A stretch of 64,000 bases of DNA from Bradyrhizobium sp. KBS0727 (GTDB taxonomy: Bacteria; Pseudomonadota; Alphaproteobacteria; Rhizobiales; Xanthobacteraceae), in NCBI RefSeq assembly GCF_005937885.2, contig NZ_CP042176.1:5265501-5329500 (forward strand). Reading direction: 5' to 3'. Shown here piece after piece: positions 34,411 through 44,421 of this stretch. Below the pieces are notes generated by a model. The model was not told the DNA's origin and did no database searches. It saw nothing but the letters and a program-made list of their open reading frames with translations. How positions within the stretch are numbered: position 1 is the first letter of the stretch; every line of letters begins with the position of its first letter. A program made the position numbers and the translations under genes.

Positions 34411-35373
34411 ATGAAACTGTCTTTGGGTGCCGTTGCCGCCGCCATCTTGCTTGGCCTTGTAGGCTCGCCGGCCAACGCCGCCGACGATTATCCGTCGCGC
34501 CAGATCAAGATCATTGTGCCGTTCCCGGCCGGCGCCGGCCCCGACCAGGTCGCCCGGCTGCTCGGCCAGCAGTTGCAGGATGCACTCGGACAGACTGTCG
34601 TGATCGAGAACCGCAGCGGCGCACTCGGCAGCATCGGCGCTCAGGAAGTCGCGCGCGCCCAGCCCGACGGCTACACGCTGCTGATGGGAACCAACACCAC
34701 CCAGGCCAGCAATGTCGCGATGCTGAAGAACCTGCCCTACGATCCGGCCAAGGATTTTACGCCCGTCATCCGTACCGTGACCACGGCGATGGTGCTGCTG
34801 GTGAATCCCAATTTCCCGGCCAAGGACCTGCCGCAGTTCATGGCCTACGCCAAAACCCATCCGAACATGACGGCGGGCTACGGCTCCGGCGCGTCGCAGA
34901 TATCGAACGCGCAACTGCAGAGCCGCGGCGGGATATCGATCGTCTCGGCGGCCTATCGCGGCGTGCCGCTCGCCGTCACCGACGTGATCGCCGGCGTGAT
35001 CGATCTCGCCTTTGCCGATTTCTCGGTGGCGATCCCGCAGATGCAGGGCGGCATGCTGCGCGGCATCGGGGTAACCTCACCGATGCGAAACGAACTGACG
35101 CCGGACCTGCCGCCGCTCGCCGATGTCATGCCGGGCTTCGAGGCCACCATCTGGTACGGGCTGCTGGCGCCCGCGAATACGCCGGCGCCAATCGTCAACA
35201 AGCTCTATGCCGCGAGCGAGAAAATCCTGTCGGCGCCGGCGACCCGCGAGAGGCTCGCAAGCCTCGGCATGATCGTGTCGACGATGCCGCCCGCCGAGTT
35301 CGGCGCCTTCGTCAACAGCGAAATCACGCGGTGGACCGAGGCTGCCAAGGCCGCCGGCATCGAAGCGAAATAG
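34411..35373 (+). CDS. Bug/TctC-family tripartite transporter solute-binding protein
   Basis: A 320-residue periplasmic protein with a signal peptide (residues 1 to about 23, ending NAAD) and the TctC core: YPSRQIKIIVPFPAGAGPDQVARLL, VVIENRSGALGSIGAQEVA, and GSGASQISNAQL. These bind carboxylates or similar small molecules. No TctA or TctB membrane genes are nearby, as is common for this expanded family. The start at MKLSLG is fixed by the signal peptide. First gene of a four-gene operon. Confidence 0.9.
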   Translation: MKLSLGAVAAAILLGLVGSPANAADDYPSRQIKIIVPFPAGAGPDQVARLLGQQLQDALGQTVVIENRSGALGSIGAQEVARAQPDGYTLLMGTNTTQASNVAMLKNLPYDPAKDFTPVIRTVTTAMVLLVNPNFPAKDLPQFMAYAKTHPNMTAGYGSGASQISNAQLQSRGGISIVSAAYRGVPLAVTDVIAGVIDLAFADFSVAIPQMQGGMLRGIGVTSPMRNELTPDLPPLADVMPGFEATIWYGLLAPANTPAPIVNKLYAASEKILSAPATRERLASLGMIVSTMPPAEFGAFVNSEITRWTEAAKAAGIEAK

Positions 35374-36258
35374 ATGTCTGGGGACACGCCGGTCGGAATC
35401 ATTGGGCTCGGCCTGATGGGAACTGCGCTGGCGGAGCGCCTCACCGGCGCTGGCATTGCAGTGATTGGCTTCGATATCGACGCGAATAGGCGCGACGTGT
35501 TCAGAGACGACAGCCGAAAGATTGCAGCCTCGGGCAGCGATCTCGCCGGCCAATCGCAATCGATCGTCATCGCGGTCTATGACGGCGCCCAGGTCGAGGC
35601 ATTGCTCGGCGAGTTCGAGCTCAGCCCTGCCCGCCCGGCCTTGATCTGCACGACGACGTGTGCACCCGACGAGATCGAGCGGATCGCCGCACGCGCGGCC
35701 AACGCGGGCTTCACCTTTGTCGAAGCGCCGATATCGGGCACCAGCGCCGAGGTCAAAGATGGTGCCGCGACCGCGCTGGTCGCCGGCGACGCTGACGCGA
35801 TCGAGGCGCTCGACGCGCTGTTGGCCGTGCTCTGTCCGCATCGGATTCGCATCGGCAACATCGGCGACGCCAGCCGGACCAAGCTTGCGATCAATCTGAT
35901 CCTGCAGAATAACCGGGCGGCACTGGCCGAAGGCATTGTGTTTGCGGAGCGGCTGGGGCTGGATGGGCAGGCTTTCCTGGCCGCCGCGCGGCAATCCGCG
36001 GCCTATTCGCGCGTGATGGATACCAAGGGTGAGAAAATGGTGAGCCGGGATTTTCGGCCGCAATCACATATCGCGCAAACCTTGAAGGACGCCGAGTTGA
36101 TCCTGCACGAAGCCCGACGACGGGGCCTGCGCCTCGCCGTCACCGAGGCCCGGGCCGACCTGCTGCGCGCGGCCATCGCGCTCGACGGAGCGGAGCGCGA
36201 CAGTTCCGCGATCATCGAAGCAATCCGGCAGCGGCCTTCATCAGAGGTTGTCCGATGA
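35374..36258 (+). CDS. Beta-hydroxyacid dehydrogenase family protein
   Basis: A 294-residue enzyme of the 3-hydroxyisobutyrate dehydrogenase/tartronate semialdehyde reductase family: Rossmann motif GLGLMGTALAERL, substrate segment EAPISGTSAEVKDG, and the catalytic lysine in RTKLAINLILQNN. It oxidises a beta-hydroxy acid with NAD(P). Its ATG directly follows the stop of the binding protein, and its end overlaps the next gene by 4 bases. Confidence 0.88.
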   Translation: MSGDTPVGIIGLGLMGTALAERLTGAGIAVIGFDIDANRRDVFRDDSRKIAASGSDLAGQSQSIVIAVYDGAQVEALLGEFELSPARPALICTTTCAPDEIERIAARAANAGFTFVEAPISGTSAEVKDGAATALVAGDADAIEALDALLAVLCPHRIRIGNIGDASRTKLAINLILQNNRAALAEGIVFAERLGLDGQAFLAAARQSAAYSRVMDTKGEKMVSRDFRPQSHIAQTLKDAELILHEARRRGLRLAVTEARADLLRAAIALDGAERDSSAIIEAIRQRPSSEVVR

Positions 36259-37229
36259 TACCAGCCGCCATCGTCGGCCTCGGCCGCTGGGGCCGCAATA
36301 TCGTGGAAGCCGCAGGCGGCCACGACAGGCTGAAGATCGTCCGCGCCGTCGAGCCCGATGCCGATGGCGCGCGGGAGTTCTGCAACCGGTATCACCTCGA
36401 TCTTTCTCCTACTCTCGATGACGTTTTGGCCGATCCCGCGATCAAGGCGGTGTTGCTGGCAACGCCGCACTCGCTGCATCCGGCGCAGGTGATCGCCTGC
36501 GCCGCTGCGGGCAAGCAGGTGTTCTGCGAAAAGCCGCTCGCGTTGCATCGCGCCGACGCCGCGCGGATGTTCGACACCTGCCGCGCGGCCGGCGTCCTGC
36601 TTGCGGTCGGACACAACCGGCGCTTCTGGCCCTCGTTGCGGGCGTTGCGCGATATCGTCGCCGGTGGCGAGTTGGGCACCCTGCTCCATATCGAAGGCCA
36701 CAACAGCAACGAGAACTCGCAAAACATCGCCGCGGGCTGGCGATTGTCGGAAGCTGAATCGCCGGGTGGCGGGCTGACCGGCGCCGGCCTTCATGTACTG
36801 GACGCGTTCATCAGTATGCTTGGACCGGTGCGGCAGATCTCGGCGCAACTGCATGCCCGCGAGCCGGGTCCGCCACCGCTGGACACCGCCATGCTGATGA
36901 TGGATTTTGTCAGCGGCGTCACCGGGACGCTCTCGACCATCAGGGCCACGCCGTTCTACTGGCGCGTGCATGTGTTCGGAACCCAGGGGTCTGCGGAGGT
37001 GCTGGACGAAATGACCTTGATCAGGCGGGTGTCCGGCAGCAAGCCGATGCGACACATCTTTCCGGCCATCAACGTGCTGCGCGCCGAGCTCGACGCATTT
37101 GCCGATGCCGTCGAAGGCAGGCGGACGTTTCCGGTACCGGAGGCGGACGTGCTGGCGACGCTCGCGGCATTCGAGGCCGCCCTGGCCTCGATGAAATCGG
37201 GCCAACCGGTGCGGTGCGATGGCCAATAA
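36255..37229 (+). CDS. Gfo/Idh/MocA family oxidoreductase
   Basis: A 324-residue NAD(P)-dependent dehydrogenase: Rossmann GLGRWGRNIVEAAGG, the CEKPLALH motif with the family's EKP, and the C-terminal sheet (GGGLTGAGLHVLDAFISMLG). These act on sugars, inositols or sugar acids. It overlaps both neighbours (4 and 11 bases), indicating tight coupling. Substrate unknown. Confidence 0.88.
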   Translation: MIPAAIVGLGRWGRNIVEAAGGHDRLKIVRAVEPDADGAREFCNRYHLDLSPTLDDVLADPAIKAVLLATPHSLHPAQVIACAAAGKQVFCEKPLALHRADAARMFDTCRAAGVLLAVGHNRRFWPSLRALRDIVAGGELGTLLHIEGHNSNENSQNIAAGWRLSEAESPGGGLTGAGLHVLDAFISMLGPVRQISAQLHAREPGPPPLDTAMLMMDFVSGVTGTLSTIRATPFYWRVHVFGTQGSAEVLDEMTLIRRVSGSKPMRHIFPAINVLRAELDAFADAVEGRRTFPVPEADVLATLAAFEAALASMKSGQPVRCDGQ

Positions 37230-37974
37230 GGAGGAAGCCCGCAAAACCACGCGCTACCGCGACATCGCGGCCGAACTGCAGAAAGCTGTCAGGCTCGGCA
37301 AATATCCGGTCGGAGACCTGCTGCCGACCGAGACCGAATTGATGGCGCGCTATGCGGCGAGCCGCCAGACCGTGCGCGAGGCGCTGCGCATCATCACCGA
37401 ACAAGGTCTGATCGTGCGCCGCGCCGGGCTCGGCTCCGTCGTCATCGCCGCCGAACCGCCGGTGCTGTTCACCCACAGCGTCAAGTCGCTGACCGAATGG
37501 CTGCGATATTCCAACGAGACCTATCGTCAGGTAGTGCGCTCGAGCGAGATCGTCGCCGACCGCAAGCTCGCGGCGATGCTGAAATGCGAACCCGGCAAGC
37601 ACTGGTTCCTGATCGAGGCGGTCCGCCGTTCCGACGAATTTGCGGCGCCGCTGGGCTGGACCGAAATCTACGTGCTGCGGAAATTTGCCGGCGTCGTCGA
37701 CCGCAAGGACCACGGCCGGACACCGGTGCATGAGCAGATCGCGAAGATGTACGGCGAGACCATCGAATACGCCCAGCTCGAAGTGTTCGTGCGCGGCATG
37801 CCGGCCCGGCTAGCCAAGCCGCTCAAGGTCAAGCCGGGATCGCCGGCGCTGACCATGGTGCGCCGCTATTACGGCCGGCGCGAGGAACTGTTCGAGGTCA
37901 CGGTCACCACCCATCCCGAAGGCCGCTACACCTATACGATGGACATGCAACGGTCGCTGCGGCCGCGGGTGTAG
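37219..37974 (+). CDS. GntR/HutC-family regulator with UTRA domain
   Basis: A 251-residue regulator: winged helix at about residues 12-80 (LPTETELMARYAASRQTVREALRII) and a UTRA ligand-binding domain from about 90 on, ending with the typical RRYYGRREELFEVTVTTHPEGRYTY. Last gene of the operon that starts at 34411, overlapping the oxidoreductase by 11 bases. It probably controls both operons through the inverted elements at 34271-34359. Confidence 0.9.
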   Translation: MANKEEARKTTRYRDIAAELQKAVRLGKYPVGDLLPTETELMARYAASRQTVREALRIITEQGLIVRRAGLGSVVIAAEPPVLFTHSVKSLTEWLRYSNETYRQVVRSSEIVADRKLAAMLKCEPGKHWFLIEAVRRSDEFAAPLGWTEIYVLRKFAGVVDRKDHGRTPVHEQIAKMYGETIEYAQLEVFVRGMPARLAKPLKVKPGSPALTMVRRYYGRREELFEVTVTTHPEGRYTYTMDMQRSLRPRV

Positions 37975-38094
37975 AAAAGTCAGCGAGAGTTGAACAGTGC
38001 GGCATGGCTGATGTCGCCCCAGGCGCTAGGCGCGATCCGGCGAAGCTGATAACAATTCCAATCCTCATATCGAGTTCAAGATCGGGATCTGACG

Positions 38095-39513
38095 ATGGAC
38101 AACCGCAGTGACATCTGGCGTGGCGTCGACACCATCAAGCCGCGCTTCGTCGCCCTCGCCGACAGGGTCTGGGCGATGCCGGAGGTGTGTTACACCGAGG
38201 CGCGCTCTTCGGCCGAACACCTGGCCGAGCTGCGCCACCAGGGTTTCCGCATCACCGAGAACGTCGCCAGCATTCCCACCGCCCTGATGGGCGAAGCGGG
38301 CGAAGGCGGCCCCGTTATCGCGTTCCTCGGCGAATATGACGCGCTGCCGGGCCTCAGCCAGGAAGCGGGCGTGGCGGAACATCGCCCGATCGAAGCCGGC
38401 GGCCATGGCCACGGCTGCGGCCATAATCTCCTCGGCTCCGCCGCCCTGCTCGCCGCCACCGCGGTGAAGGACTGGCTCGCCGCCAACAAGGTGCCGGGAC
38501 GCGTGCGCTATTACGGCTGTCCCGCCGAAGAAGGCGGCGCTGCGAAAGCCTTCATGGTGCGCTCCGGCGCGTTCGCCGATGCCGACATCGCCATCACCTG
38601 GCACCCGTCGAGCTTCTGGGAAGTCGTGGTGACGCCGTCGCTCGCCAACACCCGCGCCGACTTCATCTTCACCGGCCGCACCTCGCATGCCGCAGCTTCC
38701 CCGCATCTCGGCCGCAGCGCGCTCGACGCGGTGGAACTGATGAATGTCGGCGTCAACTACATGCGCGAGCACATGCCGAGCGACGCCCGGATCCACTATG
38801 CCGTGCTCGACACCGGCGGCATTGCCCCCAACGTGGTGCAGGCCCACGCCCGCGTGCGCTACTCGATCCGCGCCCGCGACCTGCCCGGCATGAACGAACT
38901 GGTGGCGCGCGTCCACAAGGTCGCGCAGGGCGCGGCGTTGATGACCGAGACCAAGATGGAGATGCGGATCATTTCCGCCGTCTCCAACATCCTGTTCAAC
39001 ACCCCGCTCGAGGAAGCGCTGCATGGCATCATGCAGGAACTCGGCCCGCCGCATTTCGACGACATCGACAAGGATTTCGCCGCCAAGATCCAGTCGACAC
39101 TGACCGACAAGGACATCGCCAGCGTCTATCATTCGATCGGCATGGACCCCACCGACCGACCGCTGGCCGATTTTCTGGTTCCAATGGATGCCAAACGCAA
39201 TCCGCAGATCGGCTCGACCGACGTGGGCGACGTGAGCTGGGTGGTTCCGACCGTGCAGGTCCATGCCCCGACCATCGCGATCGGTACCCCCTTGCACACC
39301 TGGCAGGTGGTGGCGCAGGGCAAGACCCCGGCCGCCCACAAGGCGATGGTGCAGGCCGCGAAGGCGATGGCCGGACTTGGCATCAAGGCGCTGACCGAGC
39401 CGGACTTGGTCGCCGCCGCCAGGGCTGATCTGGAGAAGCGCACCGCCCGGACACCCTATGTCTGCCCGATGCCGGACAGCGTGGCGCCGCCGCTGGACAT
39501 GTCGCTGGGCTAG
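38095..39513 (+). CDS. M20 family amidohydrolase (AbgB-like)
   Basis: A 472-residue metallo-amidohydrolase close to p-aminobenzoyl-glutamate hydrolase subunit B and other M20D proteins: GEYDALPGLSQEAG, the metal motif GHGHGCGHNLLG, CPAEEGGAAKAFM with the catalytic Glu pair, and FTGRTSHAAASPHLGR in the lid domain. It cleaves an N-acyl or peptide-like amide in the cytoplasm. It lies upstream of a dipeptide-type ABC importer (gap 266 bp), so its substrate is probably the imported compound. Confidence 0.88.
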   Translation: MDNRSDIWRGVDTIKPRFVALADRVWAMPEVCYTEARSSAEHLAELRHQGFRITENVASIPTALMGEAGEGGPVIAFLGEYDALPGLSQEAGVAEHRPIEAGGHGHGCGHNLLGSAALLAATAVKDWLAANKVPGRVRYYGCPAEEGGAAKAFMVRSGAFADADIAITWHPSSFWEVVVTPSLANTRADFIFTGRTSHAAASPHLGRSALDAVELMNVGVNYMREHMPSDARIHYAVLDTGGIAPNVVQAHARVRYSIRARDLPGMNELVARVHKVAQGAALMTETKMEMRIISAVSNILFNTPLEEALHGIMQELGPPHFDDIDKDFAAKIQSTLTDKDIASVYHSIGMDPTDRPLADFLVPMDAKRNPQIGSTDVGDVSWVVPTVQVHAPTIAIGTPLHTWQVVAQGKTPAAHKAMVQAAKAMAGLGIKALTEPDLVAAARADLEKRTARTPYVCPMPDSVAPPLDMSLG

Positions 39514-39779
39514 CGCGGCCCGCGAACCCAACGAACAAATTTTTTGCAATCCGGACCGGTTTCGCCACGCCGGAACCGCCGGATTGCCGAAGCCGTGTGC
39601 GCCGCAGCGTCCTTCTGCCCAAGCGATCACCAGAATCCGCTCGCCTTGATCTGGATTGTCGCGCGCCAGACGTTGACCTCCGAGGCATTTGGTGTGCCAT
39701 CTATTGCCATCTGCCAAAGGCATACCCGGCGCACCCCTGCGGCGCGCCGTGACGAGGCGCGAACCGGACGAGGGGAACT

Positions 39780-41576
39780 ATGCTGGATACCGAACTGCGT
39801 ACCATGATCAACGAAGTGAAAGACGGGCGCATGGATCGCCGCGGCTTCATTCAGCGTATGATCGCCCTTGGCCTCACCGCGCCCATGGCCACCCAAATTC
39901 TCGCCGTCGGCGGCGTCGCCATGGCCCAGAGCCCCGCACAGTACATGCCGACCAAACGTGGCGGAGGCGGACCGCTGAAGCTGCTGTGGTGGCAGGGGCC
40001 GACCCTGCTCAATCCGCATTTCGCCACCGGCACCAAGGATCAGGACGCTTCGCGCATCTTCTATGAGCCGCTCGCAAGCTGGGATCTCGACGGTCATCTC
40101 AACCCGATCCTCGCCGCCGAAATTCCCTCGATCCAGAACGGAGGCCTCGCTGCCGACGCCAAGTCGGTGACCTGGAAACTCAAGCCCGGCGTCAAATGGC
40201 ACGACGGCAAACCGTTCACCGCCGACGACGTCGTGTTCAACTGGGAATACGCCACCGATCCCGCTACCGCGGCGGTGAGCAGCGGCGCTTTCGGCGATGC
40301 CACGGTCGAGAAGGTCGATGACCTCACCGTCCGCATCCTGTTCAAGGTGCCCACGCCGTTCTGGGCCAACGCCTTTGTCGGCGCCTATGGCTGCATCATC
40401 CCAAAGCACCTGTTCGCCGAGTACAAGGGCGGCAAATCGCGCGAAGCCCCGAACAACCTCAAGCCGGTCGGCACCGGCGCCTACAAATTCGTCGAGTTCA
40501 AGCCGGGCGACCTGATCCGCGGCGAGATCAACCCCGACTATCACATGGCCAACCGTCCCTACTTCGACACGATCGAGCTGAAGGGCGGCGGCGATGCCGT
40601 CTCGGCGGCGCGCGCCATCATCCAGACCGGCGAATATGACTATGCCTGGAACATGCAGGTCGAGGACGAAGTCCTGCTGCGCCTCGAGAAGGGCGGCAAG
40701 GGCAAGACCATCTATGCAGTCGGTGGCGACATCGAGTTCATCGCCGTCAACTCCACCGACCCCAACACCGAGGTCGACGGCGAACGTTCCTCGATGAAGA
40801 CCAAGCATCCGATCCTGTCCGACATCAGGGTGCGCAAGGCGCTGGCGCTGCTGATCGACCGCAACGCCGTTCAGAAGGTCATCTACGGCCGCGCCGGACG
40901 CACCACCTCCAACTATCTCAACGGCCCCGCGCCATTCGTTTCCAAGAACACGTCGTGGGAGTTCAGCATCGAAAAGGCGAGCAAGCTGCTGGACGATGCC
41001 GGATGGAAGCCGGGCGCGGACGGCATCCGCGAGAAGGACGGCAAGAAGCTGAAGCTGCTCTATCAGACCTCGATCAACGGACCGCGCCAGAAGACCCAGG
41101 CCATCGTCAAGCAGGCCTGCCAGAAGGCCGGGATCGACGTCGAGCTGAAGTCGGTCGTCGCCTCGGTGTTCTTCTCCTCCGACGTCGCCAATCCCGACAC
41201 TTATGCGCATTTCTACGCCGACCTCGAGATGTTCCAGATCCCGATGACCCAGCCCGATCCGGTCCTGCTGATGCGGCGCTATCATTCGCGCTACGTCGCC
41301 ACCAAGGAGAACAAGTGGCAGGGCTCGAATTTCCCGCGCTGGGTCAACAAGGAATACGACGCGGCGGTCGATGCGGCGGAAACCGAAGTCGACCCGGTCA
41401 AGCGCGCGGCGCTCTACATCAAGTGCAACGACCTGATGTGGCAGGAGGGCGTCATGATTCCCGTGATGCACCGCGTCAAGGTCGGCGCCACCGCCAACGC
41501 GCTGCGCCCGGTGATGAGCGGCTGGGCTAACGATCTGGATAACCTGCAGGACTGGTATCGGGAGGCGACGGGATAG
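39780..41576 (+). CDS. Peptide-type ABC transporter substrate-binding protein, Tat-exported
   Basis: A 598-residue SBP family 5 protein. The N-terminus DRRGFIQRMIALGL carries a twin-arginine motif, followed by a hydrophobic stretch and cleavage near AMAQ, so export by Tat is likely. Core features: LLWWQGPTLLNPHFATG, WKLKPGVKWHDGKPFTADDV, PVGTGAYKFVEFKPGD. It is preceded by GAGGGGAACT as ribosome binding site. First gene of a five-gene ABC operon running to 45416. Confidence 0.92.
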   Translation: MLDTELRTMINEVKDGRMDRRGFIQRMIALGLTAPMATQILAVGGVAMAQSPAQYMPTKRGGGGPLKLLWWQGPTLLNPHFATGTKDQDASRIFYEPLASWDLDGHLNPILAAEIPSIQNGGLAADAKSVTWKLKPGVKWHDGKPFTADDVVFNWEYATDPATAAVSSGAFGDATVEKVDDLTVRILFKVPTPFWANAFVGAYGCIIPKHLFAEYKGGKSREAPNNLKPVGTGAYKFVEFKPGDLIRGEINPDYHMANRPYFDTIELKGGGDAVSAARAIIQTGEYDYAWNMQVEDEVLLRLEKGGKGKTIYAVGGDIEFIAVNSTDPNTEVDGERSSMKTKHPILSDIRVRKALALLIDRNAVQKVIYGRAGRTTSNYLNGPAPFVSKNTSWEFSIEKASKLLDDAGWKPGADGIREKDGKKLKLLYQTSINGPRQKTQAIVKQACQKAGIDVELKSVVASVFFSSDVANPDTYAHFYADLEMFQIPMTQPDPVLLMRRYHSRYVATKENKWQGSNFPRWVNKEYDAAVDAAETEVDPVKRAALYIKCNDLMWQEGVMIPVMHRVKVGATANALRPVMSGWANDLDNLQDWYREATG

Positions 41577-41598
41577 AAGTCGAAGGGATCGTTCCCTC

Positions 41599-42558
41599 AT
41601 GGGCCAGTATGTCCTGCGTCGCCTGCTGATCGCGGTGCCGAGCCTGCTCGGCATCTCGCTCGTTCTGTTCACCGTGCTGGCGCTGGCGCCCGGCGACCCC
41701 TTTGGCGACCTCGCAACCAATCCGAACGTACCGCCCGAAATAGCCCTCGCGCTTCGGGCCAAGTTCGGCCTCGACGACCCGATCTATCTTCGCTACCTGC
41801 ACTGGCTGGCGGCGATGGCGCAGGGCGACTGGGGCTTCTCCTTTGCCAGCCGCACGAACGTCGACACGCTGATCCTGCAGCGCCTGCCCACCACGCTCTA
41901 TGTGATCGGCTCGGCGCAGTTGCTGGCGCTCGCGATTGCGATCCCGGTCGGCGTCTTTGCCGCGACCAGGCCGTATTCGATCTTCGACCAGATCGCCAAC
42001 ACCCTCGCCTTCATCGGCTTTTCGCTGCCGACCTTCTTCACCGGCCTGCTGTTCATCCTGGTATTTTCGGTCAAGCTGGACTGGCTGCCCTTCGTCTATT
42101 CGACCGACGTCAAGGGAACCGGCATTCACTGGGTGCTCGAACAGATCAAGCAGGCCATCATGCCGGTGATGGTGCTCGGCCTGTTCCAGGCGGCCTCCAT
42201 GACCCGCTTCGTGCGCTCGGCCATGCTGGACGTGATCCGGCTCGACTACGTCACCACCGCCCGCGCCAAGGGGCTCGGTCAGGCCACGGTGATCGTCAAG
42301 CATGTGATGCGCAACGCCATGATCCCGGTCGTGACCCTGATTGCGCTGCAGATACCGGCCGTGTTCGGCGGCGCCATCGTCACCGAGCAGATCTTCCGCA
42401 TTCCCGGCATCGGCTCGCTCTTGATTTCCTCCATTCTCTCCAATGACACGCCGGTCGTGATGGCCGTGACGTTCGTGTTCGCCTGTCTCGTGGTGTTCTT
42501 CAATCTGATCGCGGATGTTCTGTATGGCTGGCTTGACCCTCGCATCTCGCTCCGTTGA
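41599..42558 (+). CDS. ABC transporter permease, DppB-like
   Basis: A 319-residue inner-membrane permease: MGQYVLRRLLIAVPSLLGISL at the start, six hydrophobic segments and the ATPase-contact EAA-loop region (LDYVTTARAKGLGQATVIVKH). It forms the channel with the DppC-like partner whose gene overlaps its end. Confidence 0.93.
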   Translation: MGQYVLRRLLIAVPSLLGISLVLFTVLALAPGDPFGDLATNPNVPPEIALALRAKFGLDDPIYLRYLHWLAAMAQGDWGFSFASRTNVDTLILQRLPTTLYVIGSAQLLALAIAIPVGVFAATRPYSIFDQIANTLAFIGFSLPTFFTGLLFILVFSVKLDWLPFVYSTDVKGTGIHWVLEQIKQAIMPVMVLGLFQAASMTRFVRSAMLDVIRLDYVTTARAKGLGQATVIVKHVMRNAMIPVVTLIALQIPAVFGGAIVTEQIFRIPGIGSLLISSILSNDTPVVMAVTFVFACLVVFFNLIADVLYGWLDPRISLR

Positions 42559-43441
42559 GCGGGGCGGCTACTCGCCCTGGCGCGAGACCTGGCGGCGCTA
42601 CCGCCGCCACAAGCTCGCCGTGGTCAGCGCAGTGCTGCTGCTGGTGCTGGCCGCGGCGGTGATCTTCGGCCCGTTCGTCTGGCGCGTCGCCATCAACGAA
42701 ATCGATTTCACGGCGCGGCTGGAAGGCCCCTCGTTCGCCCACCCCTTCGGCACCGACGATTTGGGTCAGGATATCCTCGCCCGGATGATCTATGGCGGCC
42801 GCATCTCGCTCGCGGTCGGCCTTGCCGCGATGGCGGTGTCGGTGATCGTCGGCACGCTGATCGGCGCGCTCGCCGGCATGTCGCGCGGCGCGCTCGGCCA
42901 TGCGCTGATGTGGCTCACCGACCTCTTCCTCTCGCTGCCGCAATTGCCGCTGCTGCTTCTGCTGATCTACCTGTTCCGCGACGGGCTCAAGGCCGCGTTC
43001 GGCCCGGAGGGCGGCATCTTCATTCTCATCGTCCTTGTGATCGGCGGCCTGCGCTGGATGCCGGTCGCCCGCCTGGTGCGCGCCCAGTTCCTCTCGCTGC
43101 GCGAGAAGGAGTTCGTCGAGGCCGCCCGCGCACTCGGCGCCAGTCCGTTGCGGCAGATCGTCCGCCACATCCTGCCCAATGCGCTCGGGCCAGTGATCAT
43201 TGCGGGCACCATCGATGTCGCCGCCGCCATCATCGCGGAATCGACACTGTCGTTTCTCGGCCTCGGCTTTCCGCCGGATACGCCGACCTGGGGCCGGCTG
43301 CTCTACGACGCCAAGGATTATCTCGACATCGCCGCGCACTGGGCCATGTTCCCGGGCGGGGCGATCTTCATCGCCGTCGTCGCCATCAACTTCATCGGCG
43401 ACGGGTTGCGCGATGCGCTCGACGCGCGGCGGGTGATCTGA
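42515..43441 (+). CDS. ABC transporter permease, DppC-like
   Basis: A 308-residue permease: HPFGTDDLGQDILARMIYGGRISL, and the EAA-type loop REKEFVEAARALGASPLRQIV. The start overlaps the DppB-like gene by 44 bases; an in-frame ATG at 42524 (MAGLTL) is an equally possible start. Ends at a TGATG overlap with the next gene. Confidence 0.92.
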   Translation: MFCMAGLTLASRSVERGGYSPWRETWRRYRRHKLAVVSAVLLLVLAAAVIFGPFVWRVAINEIDFTARLEGPSFAHPFGTDDLGQDILARMIYGGRISLAVGLAAMAVSVIVGTLIGALAGMSRGALGHALMWLTDLFLSLPQLPLLLLLIYLFRDGLKAAFGPEGGIFILIVLVIGGLRWMPVARLVRAQFLSLREKEFVEAARALGASPLRQIVRHILPNALGPVIIAGTIDVAAAIIAESTLSFLGLGFPPDTPTWGRLLYDAKDYLDIAAHWAMFPGGAIFIAVVAINFIGDGLRDALDARRVI

Positions 43442-44421
43442 TGGCGCCGCTGCTCGAAATCAAGGGCCTGAAGACCCACTTCGCCACCGACGACGGCATC
43501 CTTCAGGCCGTCGACGGTGTCGATCTCTCGATCAACAAGGGCGAGACGCTGTGCGTGGTCGGGGAATCCGGTTGCGGCAAGACCGTCACCGCGATGTCGA
43601 TCCTCAAGCTGATCGCGATGCCGCCGGGCCGCATCGCGGCGGGTCAGATCATCTTCGAGGGCCGCGACCTCGTGCCGCTGACCAGCGAGCAGCTGGATGA
43701 GGTCCGGGCCAAGGAAATCGGCTTTATCTTCCAGGAGCCGATGACCTCGCTCAACCCGGTGCTGTCCATCGGCGAACAGATCGCCGAGAGCCTGCGCCGC
43801 CACGAGGCCGTGACGCGCAAGCAGGCGCTCGCCCGCACCATCGAAATGCTGCAACTGGTCCAGCTCCCGAACGCCGCCGGCCGGGTGCATGACTACCCGC
43901 ATCAGTTCTCGGGCGGCATGCGCCAGCGCGTCATGATCGCGATGGCGCTGGCCTGCAAGCCCAAGCTCGTCATCGCAGATGAGCCGACCACCGCGCTCGA
44001 CGTCACCATCCAGGCGCAAATCCTCGATTTGCTGCAGGACATGAAGGAGCGCTTCGGCATGGCGGTCATGCTGATCACCCATGCGATGGGCGTGGTGGCC
44101 GAGACCGCGCAACGCGTGGTGGTGATGTATGCCGGCAAGATCGTCGAGGAGGCCGACGTCGACAGCCTGTTCGAAAGCCCGGGCCATCCCTATACACAGG
44201 GCCTGATCCGCTCCATTCCGCGCATCGACCTCGCCGCCACCCACAAGACCCGGCTGGAGGCGATCGGCGGTTCGGTGCCGAGCCTGATCAATCCCGCCCC
44301 CGGCTGCCGCTTCGCCGCGCGCTGCCGCTTCGCCATGCGCATCTGCACCGAAGTGGAACCGCTGCTGCGCGAGATCGCGCCCGGTCATCGCATGGCCTGC
44401 CATCTGGGAGCTGTGCCATGA
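43441..44421 (+). CDS. ABC transporter ATPase, DppD-like
   Basis: A 326-residue nucleotide-binding protein: Walker [10 protein letters not shown]-loop [12 protein letters not shown], signature FSGGMRQRV, Walker [13 protein letters not shown], and the oligopeptide-type C-terminal cysteine region ([16 protein letters not shown]). It powers the importer together with the DppF-like partner. Starts at 43441 within the TGA of the permease gene. Confidence 0.94.
   Translation: MAPLLEIKGLKTHFATDDGILQAVDGVDLSINKGETLCVVGESGCGKTVTAMSILKLIAMPPGRIAAGQIIFEGRDLVPLTSEQLDEVRAKEIGFIFQEPMTSLNPVLSIGEQIAESLRRHEAVTRKQALARTIEMLQLVQLPNAAGRVHDYPHQFSGGMRQRVMIAMALACKPKLVIADEPTTALDVTIQAQILDLLQDMKERFGMAVMLITHAMGVVAETAQRVVVMYAGKIVEEADVDSLFESPGHPYTQGLIRSIPRIDLAATHKTRLEAIGGSVPSLINPAPGCRFAARCRFAMRICTEVEPLLREIAPGHRMACHLGAVP

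Noticed and set aside
39627-41762. A 711-codon minus-strand frame opposite the peptide-binding protein
   Set aside because: High GC leaves the antisense frame open by chance; the plus strand encodes a clear SBP family 5 protein with a Tat signal.
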